From: Ustilaginoidea virens
Taxonomy: Eukaryota > Ascomycota > Sordariomycetes > Hypocreales > Clavicipitaceae
Direction: 5' to 3'
Assembly: GCF_000687475.1 (NCBI RefSeq)
Contig: NC_057316.1
Span: forward strand, 4,092,001-4,156,000
Length of the DNA: 64,000 bases
Shown here: piece after piece, positions 1-9,953 of the stretch
Layout: each line of letters starts with the position of its first letter
Numbering within the stretch: position 1 is the stretch's first letter
Notes under the pieces: generated by a model
The model's database searches: none
Told to the model about the DNA's origin: nothing
What the model saw: the letters and a program-made list of their open reading frames with translations, nothing else
Made by a program: the position numbers and the translations under genes

Positions 1-104
1 CTCCCTCCACCAAAAAACCCTCCGGTTTCCCCCGTCAACCCTCAAACTCCAAAGCTCCTCCCCCCCCCCCCCCCCGTCATTCGTTATTTCCTTTCACCAG
101 ACCG

Positions 105-3100
105 ATGCCACTGAACTATTATTCCCGATGTCCTGGTCCTGTTGGGTCGCAAACATCGCAGATCTTCCCCCCCAAGCGTGCGCCTTACAACCAACACGGG
201 GGGCGAATCATCGCTGTGCTTCTTTCCAACACTGTAAGCCCGCAGATGGACTCGTCGCTTTCGCATCACGCCCACCATCGGCATACCGGCATGAGAGAAG
301 CTTCTACCACGCTGCCGCCGTTGGGTCTGAAATCTCACCTCGACTCTCCCACGGGCATTCCCTCGTCCAGTCTCGTACAAGGCCAGATCCATGCCTATCC
401 TCGACATCCTGGCCCTCCGAAAAATGTCACCGCAAGTACCGCCTATCAAGAGCAGCCAAGTGGCGAAAGATCTCCCGGCAACAGTGACGAGCCTTTGAAA
501 AAGAAGCAAAAGCGGAACAAGCCTACGCTGTCATGTCACGAATGTGTAGAGCGAAAGACAAAGGTTGGTCTCATCTTCTTCCCCGGTTTGACGCGGCACC
601 CAAGTTGCCAACCCATCCCTCGCTTCCTCGGCTTAACATGCCACCGGGGGCTGGGACACACAAGACAGAAAGGCGACAGAGGGAGGGAGGCAGGCAGGCA
701 GGGAGGGCGGGAGTGAGGTGGGGAAAGGAAAGAAGAAAAAGGAACCAACAGCTACTCGAGCATCGTTGACAGACACAATGCCACAAGCTGCTCGCCTATG
801 GGACCTGCTTTCTTTGGCCTTTTCCAAAGCCCACTCGTCGTGACCTCCAAGCTAGGGCTATCGCGGCCTCGTTGCGATATCCTGGCTGGGTGAGGGAGCC
901 TCGGCGTATGCAAGCGCAACGATACTGCGAGATATGACATCAGCACCCATCCGCAACGTCGCACAGCGCTGATTTCAGCCTTCAATTGCCATTACACATT
1001 ACACGTGTGTCACCCTCGAAGTTTTGCATCAGTCACAAGGGACTGGCCAGTTACCCGTCCATATTCTCTCAGGGAAAGGGGTCATTCGATAATAACAGTG
1101 GTCCCGTAGCCCAACGGACTCGTATACGCAAGTGTTTTTGAAATTCAGAAAGGGCTAACCATGTAAATAGTGTGATAGAGGTCGGCCGCATTGTTTAGCT
1201 TGTAAGTCTTGTTTGCGCAAGGGGCGGGGATTATGTCGATACTCCATACTACATGCTCTGTGACACTTGGGCGTACAATGGGGCTGACAAGTTCGATAGG
1301 CATCAAGAGACAGACAGAATGTCGATATGCACACGTGGCGAATCTGTTGGAGTAGGTTTTTTTTTTTTTTTCACTTTTGCAGCAACAAAGTAAGTGGGCC
1401 TCGCTGACCCGTTCATGTTCTAGAGAAACGTCGAGATCTGCTGCAAATGGCCATCGAATGACGCGGCCCCCGAAAAAGAAGAGCGCCGGCGACGTGTCCA
1501 CGACTGTTCCCAACATTGCGGACAGGGGCGCCGTTAAAAATCAGGATGCCTCATCCCGCGGAGCGGCGGCCTTGTCCATCGGGTTACTATCGCACGTACC
1601 TTACTCAGTCACCGAGGCCAGCAATGTTTTTGGTATTGGATCTGAGCACCCATTGGCAAACTACTGGACGTTTGAGGGCGGCTTGCCGGAAGTCATTTCT
1701 GTCCTTCCAGACAAGGTTCAGGCAGACGCCCTCGTTGGTCGGTATTTCGAATGCGTCGATCCCGTCTATCCCATGATTCACCGTCAGACTTTTTATGCAG
1801 ACTATGAACACTTTTGGCGCATGAATGTCGAGGAGAAGAACCAGATGGACGCTGCCTTTATTGCCTTGATATTCGTCATCTTGGCACTCGGCGCACAATT
1901 CACCACGTGCAAAAGCCCGAAAGAGCGCAAGCAAACGGCCGAGTTTTACGCTTCGGCTTCTAACCGGGCGCTGCGAGTGTCGTCGTACCTGAGTACTGCG
2001 TCTCTGAGGTCCATCCAAACCATGGTTCTTATGACGTACTTTCTCGTTAACGATAATCATGCATCCGATGGATGGGCGTTCGCGGGTATATTGATCCGGC
2101 AAGCGTATGCCATGGGTTTGCACCGTGATCCGAACATTGGTAAGGCGCATCTCGTACCGCCGTCCCTTGTCCCCGTTGTATCCACTGCTTTTTGTTGTTG
2201 AAAAGAATGCCGCAAGTAAAGAAGAAGAAGAAGAAGAAGAAGAAGAGGAGCGTGTCTAACTCGTGTTGGTTTCCCGGCCACAGTGACACCCCATGCCAGC
2301 CCATTCGAAAAGCAACAGAGGAGAAAAGTGTGGCAAGCGGTGTTGTTGCAAGACACCTTCTTGACTGTGCTGCTATCCTTGCCGCCGTCGGCCACACACA
2401 CGGACGTCTCGGTAGATGATCTCTTGGATGACAGCTCATCCATTGCCAGCAGCGACCCGGCCGACACAGCCTACGTGAGGGGCTCTTGGATGCTGGCCAA
2501 CTTGGTTCAGGAGACAATCTGCTCGCCCAGGTCATTGGACGTGCCCATATGCACAACTGTACGACACAAGTCAAAGCTGGTGGCGGATTTTCGGGCCGTG
2601 TACCGGTCGTTCCCGGACGTATTCCGATGCTGGGATGCAGATAGTCTGACCGCAGTCGCCAGCACAAACAAGCGCATCATAAGACAGACTTTGGTCTTGA
2701 CGAGCAACTACTTCCACAATCTTATGCTGGTGCATGCCTCGGAAAGCCCCGACGTGCCGGTCAACGTCCGCGGTACGTTGGAAGCAGCACACGATGCCAT
2801 CAGCGCCTTCTTCCTCATGTTTAGCCTGCTGGAGTCGGAAGCTCGAGTCTGGTTGGTTTTCAACCATCGAGCTTTCTTGGAAGCCCTCTGCATTGCCAAC
2901 GTGCTTCGAGAAACGGGCAAGGACGCTACTGGGAGGAATATGCTGGCCAGGGATCCTTTGTTTGTGCGAGCCAGGGCCGATATCGGTAAGTATATACTGC
3001 GCCTTCAGTCACGGCAGCCGCTCCAGCCCTTTTCTTTTTCTTTTCTTTTTCTTTTCTTTTCTTTTTTTTTTCTACCTTATTCCCCCCCTCAAGACGTGAA

Positions 3101-3281
3101 TGAGACTCCCGCAGCTAATCAAGCCCTCGCCTTTTAAAAAAAAAAAAATAAAGCGCGAATGATGCAAATAATGGAGCTTATTGGGTCGGACAGTGATGTG
3201 GCACGTACACGAGTGCAAGTTCTCCGCGAGTTTCTGGATCAGAATGATGATTTACAGGATCCAGGCATTAGTTCCGGCTAG
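105..3281 (+). CDS. Zn2Cys6 fungal-specific transcription factor, 6 exons
   Basis: Sequence-specific nuclear transcription regulator with an N-terminal-side zinc cluster and a fungal_trans-type middle region. My exons are 105-563, 1171-1201, 1300-1351, 1424-2139, 2284-2985 and 3154-3281, which join in phase to 695 aa. The zinc cluster (about residues 144-172) is split over three exons: CHECVERKTK, then CDRGRPHCLA, then CIKRQTECRYAHV. This restores the C-x2-C-x6-C-x6-C-x2-C-x6-C spacing, which strongly supports these junctions. The motif HRMTRPPKKK follows. The middle region includes DPVYPMIHRQTF and AYAMGLHRDP, typical of the fungal_trans fold, and the last exon encodes VARTRVQVLREFLDQND. Intron 1 is 607 bp, far longer than the others (72-168 bp). 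The start is uncertain: an in-frame ATG at 246 would give a more TF-like N-terminus. The target genes cannot be told from sequence. The last acceptor (aaag before 3154) is chosen from protein continuity. Confidence 0.85.
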
Positions 3282-4203
3282 TATGAAGGAAACTGATTTT
3301 TTTTTTTTTTAAATTTGCTCTTTCTTGTTTTCGAGTTTCAAAATTTCATGATCAGTTTACTCCTCGTCGCTTTTGCACGCTCATAGAGAGGGTTTGAATT
3401 TGGACGTGGAGTTTGGGGGGGGTGGCTCTTGTATTACTATTGGCCGCTTTCTGATGGGGGTTTTTGATGCAGACAAGCTGATCAGGAGAGGATTTCTACA
3501 CTAGGGCAAAAAAGCCGGCTATAGCGGAAAAGAGGGTGGGAAAATCAAATTCATCGAGTTCGAGGTGGGTCAGGTCAGGGCCGTCCGTGGCGGCAGCGGT
3601 GCCAGGTGTTTTGGTTTGTGGCGTGAGAAACTTGCAAACCGGGTTACCGGAATCCAACAAGACGGTGTCGCGGGACTGTGCTGGGCTGGAGCCAACGGGA
3701 GGGCGGTGCGATGTTGCGTTGGCCATGTTGCTGAAGAGGTTCCTGGTGCAAGGCGATGAGGGCCATGATGGCCATGAAGTCCAAGAGGCCACGAGGGCTG
3801 GCTGTTGTCACGTGCTAATGCTACCCGCCATGGCGGCGGCCGGTCCGAACTCTGGGGAAGTCGCGCATCTGACGCGAGTGGCTTGCTGGATAGGTGTCAC
3901 TAGGCACGATGACATTTACAGGAGGCTTGGTTCTTTTACTGTAGATAGCCGGTCGATGGCGGATGGCTGATCTAGCGTGTATACATATATATATGTATGC
4001 ATATATAAATGCGACGTGGTCATGTGACGTTGGGGTCTGGTAGGTGTGGTTGGCGCTTCACTTGGCCGACTTTACTTGGGCAGATGCGCCAGCGCCTCGT
4101 TTGGTAAGCGGGTTCTTGTTTGTCCTCTTTACATGGCGGACACATGTCCAACTGCAAACGAGACCAAAGAAAGAAAAGGGGACCCGACCCCAACAGACTT
4201 ACC
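3282..4203. other. Convergent intergenic region
   Basis: Lies between the 3' ends of the zinc-cluster gene and the TatD gene, so it should hold both 3' UTRs and terminators. An AT-rich, partly palindromic stretch of alternating TA/CA steps sits at about 3979-4012. A minus-strand open frame at 3496-3792 has no recognisable domain and is not called. Confidence 0.6.
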
Positions 4204-5583
4204 CTACCGCTTCTGCGCGTCGCCAAAGACAAAGGTTTGGAAATTCTCGCCGATCCTCTTGACGCCCTCCTCCAGCCCCCACCCCTTGACCCGACACACC
4301 TGCCTGTACATGTGTTCCAGCGCGGCATCCATGTCCTCTCCCGCGGCGTGCAGGTCGCTCTCCACGAGGATCCTGTCACCCGGCACGGCATCGACCACTT
4401 GGGCGAACCTGGAGCGAGCGGCCTGCGTGCCGAGGTTGACGGCGATGGAAAAGGAGAAGAAGACGGTGGCGGGGACCTTGGGATGGAGCCATTGCCGCAG
4501 AGATTCCACCGAGCCGCTGTATGAGTGGAGGCAGATTCGCGGCGGGAATGGCTTCTGGCCAGCCGTGCTCCCGGTCGGCTCACGCCCGTCAGAGCAGTCG
4601 TCGGAGTCGGGGTCGGGGTCGGAGTGGGAGTGGGAGTGGGAGTGGGAGTGGGAGTCGGAGTCGGAGTCGTATGGCTCCGCCCCCGGCGCAACGTTGCGCC
4701 TCTCGCGGCGGGACGGCACGTGGTTCTCGTAGCCCTTCCATAGACTTGCCAGCGTCTCGTACAAGGCGCCGTGGGCCTGGACGCAGTGGAGACTGACGGG
4801 TCTGCCGGCTTGGCCGGCGAGGCGGAGCTGGGCACGCAGTACGGCTTGCTGGTGCTGCAGTTTGACGGTATGGCGGCTCAGCAGGCGGCCCTCGCGACCG
4901 CCGGGCGTCAGGCCTTGGTCTCTGGCGGCGGCCAGGGCAGGATCCCAGTTTTCGGGGATGCGGAACGCCTTGTCCAGCCCCGCCTCGCCGACAAGAGCGT
5001 GGGGATGGGCAGCCAGGCGGGCGCGTGTCGAGCTGACGAAGGATGAGAGGGGGACTGGTGCGGGGAGAAGGGCGATGAAGCCGTCGTCCTGGGGTGCAGG
5101 CGCCAGGACGGCTTGATAATGGGCCCTTTTGGCGGCCAGCAGGCCGGCGTTGTCTGGCTCGTCGGGGGCGGACGGCGGCGGCGGCGGCGGCGCCATGTAC
5201 GTAGCAGGGGCTGGGGAGACGTCGTCGTACAGCTGGTGGGAAAACCACGGATGCCATCCAAACGAAGGGATGGCTCGACAGGCTCCGCGGGCAGCAGCAG
5301 CAGCACCATCATCATCACCATCGCCCTGGGAGCTCGGGGGACGGAAAGGACCGTCCCCCGCGGCGGCGTGCACAGACGCCACATGGGCGACGAGATCCTG
5401 GTCCTGCGAACGGGTGGCCATGATGGCAAGGGCCGAGGCACGCATGGTGGCGAGGCTGGCTATCGAGCCCATGGTATCGGTGGGATGGCAGTGTGCGTCG
5501 AAAACGGCCAGACGCCAGGGAAAGGGGGCCGACAGCGCCTGGGCATCGCTGCCATGTTGACGCATGGTTTTTGGCGAGGACAA
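4204..5583 (-). CDS. TatD-family metal-dependent hydrolase (Scn1-like)
   Basis: Single-exon protein of 459 aa in the amidohydrolase-type TIM barrel TatD family (metal-dependent DNase/hydrolase). All metal-site motifs are present in order: FDAHCHPTD (HxH) near residue 28, VGEAGLDK near 200, SLHCVQAH near 270, CLHSYSGS near 360 and LVESDLHA near 410. GWHPWFSHQ near 110 is typical of the fungal branch that includes fission yeast Scn1. It is longer than bacterial TatD (about 260 aa) because of low-complexity inserts, one proline/alanine-rich near residue 130 and one of alternating Ser with His or Asp near 310-335. The first ATG is at 5583; an alternative at 5565 would remove six residues. It is divergent from the membrane protein at 6356. 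Family membership is secure; the substrate is not known. Confidence 0.9.
   Translation of the reverse strand: MSSPKTMRQHGSDAQALSAPFPWRLAVFDAHCHPTDTMGSIASLATMRASALAIMATRSQDQDLVAHVASVHAAAGDGPFRPPSSQGDGDDDGAAAAARGACRAIPSFGWHPWFSHQLYDDVSPAPATYMAPPPPPPSAPDEPDNAGLLAAKRAHYQAVLAPAPQDDGFIALLPAPVPLSSFVSSTRARLAAHPHALVGEAGLDKAFRIPENWDPALAAARDQGLTPGGREGRLLSRHTVKLQHQQAVLRAQLRLAGQAGRPVSLHCVQAHGALYETLASLWKGYENHVPSRRERRNVAPGAEPYDSDSDSHSHSHSHSHSDPDPDSDDCSDGREPTGSTAGQKPFPPRICLHSYSGSVESLRQWLHPKVPATVFFSFSIAVNLGTQAARSRFAQVVDAVPGDRILVESDLHAAGEDMDAALEHMYRQVCRVKGWGLEEGVKRIGENFQTFVFGDAQKR
4598..4671 (-). repeat. Coding hexanucleotide-type repeat in the TatD gene
   Basis: About 74 bp of GAGTGG/GAGTCG/GGGTCG units on the + strand. 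On the coding strand these give a Ser-Asp then Ser-His then Asp-Pro/Asp-Ser run. The frame stays open, so it is an in-frame expanded repeat inside the hydrolase. Confidence 0.8.
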
Positions 5584-6355
5584 GCGTGGTTTGGAATTAC
5601 GGCATCGTGTGGCGGTTGTGAAGCAAGGATGATGATGATGATGTTGAGCCGCGACGGGGGAAGTGGAGCCCCGTCGTCCTCGGGTGGCCGGGGGAGGGGG
5701 GATGTTTCAGCCTTGTTCCTCCTTGGACACAATGCGACGAGAAGATGGACGGCCTCAGCCATTGGCTCTGGGCAGGTCAGTTGGAAGCTTGGCACGAAGG
5801 ACGAGGGACATGGTGGTTCAATTGTCGGGGGTTTGAACCGTTGAAGCGGACAAGTCAGGCGGAGGCACGGGACCCACCTTTGCGGGAACAGCTTCTGTGG
5901 GGCAGCTTTGTGGGGCAGCTTCTGAAGAGGCGCTCCTGATTGGGCCTCTCGGGCTCGGCGTCACATGCAGACTCGGGCCACAGCCCCACCGCGACTGGAG
6001 TTCGCCTGAATCCCTGCTGGCCCCGACCACGACGTCGTCCCCTTTGCGTCGTCGAACATTGCCGAATCAGCTGTTTTGCAACCTGCAATCGACATTGCAG
6101 GTGGTCCGACTGTCAGATTGACAGATTGACACGCATGATTCGTGTGAGTCACCAGACCACTGCTACTGCGCACACGGGGGGGAAATAAGAGGACGAAGAA
6201 GAAGAAGAAGAAGAAGAAGAAGAGGAAACAAAACGAAACGAAACGATACGATACGATACGATACGAAGCAAAGAAAAAAAAAACATCACAAATGACAGCG
6301 ACATCTCCGCCGCCCCCATCGTCGTCTTGAGTCTCGCACGCCCGCCCGCCCGCCC
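5584..6355. other. Divergent intergenic region with simple repeats
   Basis: Separates the divergent TatD and membrane-protein genes and should hold both promoters. Two simple repeats lie close to the 6356 start: a GAA-rich run at about 6191-6223 and an ACGAA then ACGAT pentamer run at about 6228-6266. No conserved regulatory motif was recognised. Confidence 0.6.
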
Positions 6356-7168
6356 ATGGCGCTCCTCAACCCCGTCTACGCCATTGCCGTCCCCTCTCTC
6401 CTCGTCGTCACCCTCCCTCTGGCCTTGCTGGCCGGCGTCACAACCACCCTCGCCTTTTCCGCCCTCATCTTCCGCGTCGTCGTCGTCTACCTCGACGTCG
6501 CCCTGTCGCTCGTGCCGCAGTCGCTCGCGGGCCTCCGGCCGCACGGGCGCCACGCAGACCTCGACGCCCGGCCCCCCGCCGCCTGCCGCGCTTCCCGCGC
6601 CGGCAGCCGCAGCCGCAGCCGCGCCAGCTCGGCAGCCTCCTCGGCCCACCAGCAGCAGCAGCATCCGCTGTTCCAGAGGCGCCGCCGCAGCCGCCGCCGC
6701 CGCCGCCTGAGCAGCAGCGCCAACGCGCCGCCCTCCTCCGGCGGGACAACCACCCCCATCGGCGGCGACTTCGGCTTCGGCCTCGGCCTCGTGCCCAGCG
6801 TCGGCGCCGACAGGGACTTTGAGGGCATCGGCGGCTGGCGCTCGGGCGACGACGACCAGGCCTGGACCACCATCAACTCGCGCATGGAGCTGCCCGACCG
6901 CGGCGGCTTCGCCAAGCACCACTACCGCACTCCGTCGGGGGGCGGCGCCACGACCCCCGGCGACGGCGGCGTCCTGATGATGAAGACGACGCGCAGAAGC
7001 CCCGAGCCCAGGACGATCGCCCTGGCCGCGACGTCGCCAAACACCTCGAGGACGAGGACGCCATCCGCCTCGCGCATGCAGAGCTTCGCCACTCTCGGCA
7101 GCTCCGACGGCTATTTCCCGCTGGCCATGTCGCCCAAGGCAAACAAGAAGCTGCAGCTGCCCATGTAG
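6356..7168 (+). CDS. Small two-pass membrane protein, function unknown
   Basis: Single-exon 270-aa protein; the ATG sits in a good context (cccATGGCG). The first 50 residues hold two hydrophobic stretches (about 7-28 and 30-48: VYAIAVPSLLVVTLPLALLA and then TLAFSALIFRVVVVYLDVAL), followed by a very basic, Arg/Ser-rich region (about 75-120). Next is a Gly-rich region with an acidic-aromatic patch (DFEGIGGWRSGDDDQAW, about 153-169) and a C-terminus with several Ser/Thr-Pro sites and YFPLAMSPKANKKLQLPM. The layout suggests an integral membrane protein with a long, probably phosphorylated cytosolic tail. I do not recognise a named family. The GC-rich low-complexity middle makes parts of the frame less certain than the two ends. 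Confidence 0.7.
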   Translation: MALLNPVYAIAVPSLLVVTLPLALLAGVTTTLAFSALIFRVVVVYLDVALSLVPQSLAGLRPHGRHADLDARPPAACRASRAGSRSRSRASSAASSAHQQQQHPLFQRRRRSRRRRRLSSSANAPPSSGGTTTPIGGDFGFGLGLVPSVGADRDFEGIGGWRSGDDDQAWTTINSRMELPDRGGFAKHHYRTPSGGGATTPGDGGVLMMKTTRRSPEPRTIALAATSPNTSRTRTPSASRMQSFATLGSSDGYFPLAMSPKANKKLQLPM

Positions 7169-7869
7169 CAGGCAGCGTGTCCAGAGGGGCAGCCAAACAA
7201 GACACCCCGTCCCGAGGTCCAAGGGGCTACTACGTTCAGTCCATACATGTATTGCGAGGTGTAGAAGCAACCCACAAAGATGAAGCACGCGGGCCACCAA
7301 AAAAGGGCACACCCATCTGAGGCGATTGCACCTAGAATGACGGCAAGAGATGATTACGAGTTACGAAGACATAAGAAGAACGAAGAAGAAGAAAATATCA
7401 TGACGCAGGATGGGACATCAGGGATTAACCTCTCTCTATGCATTGTTTATATTTTATATTCCAGTGGAAAAGCTTTGCTTGTTTTGTGGTTTTTTGCGCT
7501 TTTTTTTGCTTCTTTTTTAGCAATTGCAGAAGACAAGACACTTGGACTATCAAAGCCACCTCAAATAGAGATGGAATGGAATGAAGAAGGAAAAAAAAAA
7601 TACACCGTTGCCCTCTTTTTCACACAGGCGGCACGATGCTCCCCGAGAAAGCCAGCCAGCTGTATGTATGTCCGCAGCATCGGCCATTGAAGCCGTCCAA
7701 CACGCCATGCCAGGTCAAAAAGCAAAAATAAAGTAACATAAAAAAAGGCCCAAAAAACCCTCCCAAAAAACAAAGGAAGGAAAAGCTCGCTCAGCGCCTA
7801 AATGAAAGCCGAGAAAACCCAAACATGTCGACGGCAGCGTCCCCCACCCTCCCCCCCCCCCCCCCCCTT
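7169..7869. other. Convergent intergenic region
   Basis: Lies between the 3' ends of the membrane-protein gene and SPC24. It contains A- and T-rich tracts and a C-homopolymer of about 17 bases just beyond the SPC24 stop codon. No gene seen. Confidence 0.6.
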
Positions 7870-8569
7870 TCAGAGCGTCTGCCAGAAATAATTGGCGTAA
7901 AAGTACCTCGAGAACCTGCTGTCCATGTTGACGACGTGCACGTCGCCCTTGCGGTCGTTGCGCACCACGGCCCTGGTCCACTCGCCGTCGCGGCCGTCCC
8001 TCTCAATGTCGATGCCCAGGCTGCGGTAGACCTTGAGCCGCAGGAGGACCTCGTCGTCGACGGCGTCGCGGCGGCGGGCGGCGTCGTCGCCCTCGACGCC
8101 CTGCAGCTCCAGCTCGTGCAGGCGGGCGGCCAGGTCGGCCGCCTGGCGGGCGAGGCGCTCGGCCTCGACCTCGGCGTCGGCGGCGGCCTTTGCCGTGCGG
8201 AACTTGCGCGTGTCGAGGGCGGCGATGCTGGAGGCGTGGTCCGCCGCCGCGTGCGAGGCCTCCAGCTCGGCGTGCTGCGCCGCCAGCGTGGCCAGCTGCC
8301 GCGCGAGCTTGCGCAGGCGGGCGTCCATGTCGCGCCGGCGCAGCTCGCGCGCCTGCTGGAGCGTCGAGAGGGACTCGCCGATCCGGGAGACGGCCAGCTT
8401 GTCGGGCTGGATGTTGAAGTTGTTGACGGTGTGGCGGATGAGCTGGACGGGGGGGGGGGGTCAGCCGTACTGGATGGGCATGGAGACAGTTGGGTGGTGG
8501 TTGTTGTTGTTGTTGTTGGGGGTTTCTGGTTTTTCTGCTTACCGTTGCGGGATCTTCAGGGAGAAGCAT
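7870..8569 (-). CDS. SPC24: Kinetochore protein Spc24 (Ndc80 complex)
   Basis: Subunit of the Ndc80 complex that links the inner kinetochore to the microtubule-binding Ndc80-Nuf2 arm. Two exons, 8543-8569 and 7870-8442, give 199 aa. The 100-bp intron has a clean GTAAGC donor and a pyrimidine-rich acceptor. Exon 1 encodes only MLLPEDPAT. Exon 2 continues [16 protein letters not shown], then a long Ala/Leu/Glu-rich coiled coil (about residues 45-125), then the Spc24 globular domain (about 130-199) with [26 protein letters not shown] and a terminal [13 protein letters not shown]. Length and end motif match fungal Spc24. Divergent from FIS1. Confidence 0.92.
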
Positions 8570-9254
8570 GTTTGCTCGACGAGGAAGGGGACGCTGCTGG
8601 TGACGGAGGTGTTCGGAGGTGATCGGAGCTGTTGATGGACGCCGACTGCAGACGGATGGGTGGTGGATGGGCTGTTGCAGAAAAAGGGGGTCGCGACAGG
8701 GCGCTGGTCCCCCGGGGAAATGGCAAATAGCAAATAGCACGAGTTTCAGTTCGAGTTCGAGTTCGAGTTTCTGCCAGCCGTGTCGTGTCGTGTCGGCATA
8801 TGCTGTTTTTTGCTTGAAAGCAGCTGCCGTCGGCTGGTCGGCATCCCAGCTGGCCCTGGTTTCTTTGTGCCTCATGGCCGCGGTTTCGTTTCGCCCCCGC
8901 GTCTTCCGACCAACCAGCTCGCGCTGCCCGTTGCCACCAGCAACCAGGGTGGGCTCCCCCCGCTGCTCCCTCACAGTTGGCCCCGTCCGACCGTCCGACA
9001 TTCTACCGACACCCAACGCCCCACAAATAGCTGTTCCCTTTCTCGGCGTCATTCGTCGTCACTCGTCATTGCGCACCTACCTATGTATCTACCTGCTCAG
9101 CTTCCAACGCCCGCCCGCTCGAGCCGAAAGCTCCCGTCGCTGACCTAGGCATCTATCCCATCACTAATAATATAATAAATATAAACATATCTTGTTGTTT
9201 TCGTCTTTGCCCCCCCCGGTCCCGACTCCTGGCCTCACGTCCACGCCCGCAAAA
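8570..9254. promoter_or_regulatory. Divergent SPC24/FIS1 intergenic region
   Basis: 685 bp that must contain both promoters. Short direct repeats of TTCGAG (about 8746-8769) and of GTGTC (about 8780-8795) lie on the SPC24 side. No factor-binding motif can be assigned with confidence. Confidence 0.5.
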
Positions 9255-9953
9255 ATGGTCACCCAACTACCATGTTGGTTCTCTCAGCCCGCCCGCCTCC
9301 CTTCGTCTCCTGCTCTGCTGACTTTGCTTCCCCAGATGCCCTCGACGCAGAAACGTCAGTGGCCTCGCCTCCTCCCTCACCTCGTCGCAAACCCCATGAT
9401 TGACATCTCTTCCCCCCCCCCCCCCCCCCGGTCATCACCTAGTCCGCTGAACCCCTCGGAGCTGCAAGTCCTGCGGGCGCAGTACGAAAAGGAAGGCGAC
9501 ATGGTCGGCGTCCAAACCAAGTTCAACTACGCCTGGGTATGTCCGTTGCCGCCCCGTCTGTCTCCCCTCCCTGTTGGTGAAGCTAAACGCATCGATCTCG
9601 TCTCCCTTTTCCCTCCTCTCAAGGGCCTCGTCAAGTCCAACAATCGCAACGATCAACAACTCGGTGTCCGCCTCCTGTCTGATATATTCCGCCTCTCTCC
9701 CGAACGGCGCCGCGAATGCCTCTACTATCTCGCTCTGGGAAACTATAAACTCGGCAACTATGGCGAGGCTCGCCGCTACAATGATCTTCTGCTCGACAAG
9801 GAACCAGCCAATCTGCAGGCCTCTGATCTGCAGCAGCTCATCGACAGCAAGGTCGCCAAGGAAGGTCTGATGGGCGTGGCGATCCTCAGTGGCGTTAGTA
9901 TTGCTGTTGGCGTTGTTGGTGCTTTCTTGCTCAACAATGCTAGGAAAAGATAG
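9255..9953 (+). CDS. FIS1: Mitochondrial fission 1 protein
   Basis: Tail-anchored outer mitochondrial membrane adaptor that recruits the dynamin fission machinery. Four exons, 9255-9273, 9336-9354, 9443-9536 and 9624-9953, give 153 aa, the usual fungal length. Exons 1 and 2 are both 19 nt. They join in phase to MVTQLPYALDAET, then exon 3 gives [18 protein letters not shown] and KFNYAW. Exon 4 carries the TPR-like core ([40 protein letters not shown]) and the C-terminal anchor (about residues 126-148, [20 protein letters not shown]) followed by a basic NNARKR tail. The first two introns were placed by motif and phase; reading straight through would give a foreign N-terminus. Confidence 0.95.
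   Translation: MVTQLPCWFSQPARLPSSPALLTLLPQMPSTQKRQWPRLLPHLVANPMIDISSPPPPPRSSPSPLNPSELQVLRAQYEKEGDMVGVQTKFNYAWVCPLPPRLSPLPVGEAKRIDLVSLFPPLKGLVKSNNRNDQQLGVRLLSDIFRLSPERRRECLYYLALGNYKLGNYGEARRYNDLLLDKEPANLQASDLQQLIDSKVAKEGLMGVAILSGVSIAVGVVGAFLLNNARKR

Noticed and set aside
1202..1260. Reading straight through to KSCLRKGRGLCRYS as the second half of the first zinc cluster
   Set aside because: A GTAAGT donor at 1202 and the exon at 1300-1351 give CIKRQTECRYAHV with exact family spacing and phase.
3496..3792. 98-aa minus-strand frame ending FDFPTLFSAIAGFFALV
   Set aside because: No domain, no supporting neighbours, and it lies in the overlap of two 3' flanks.
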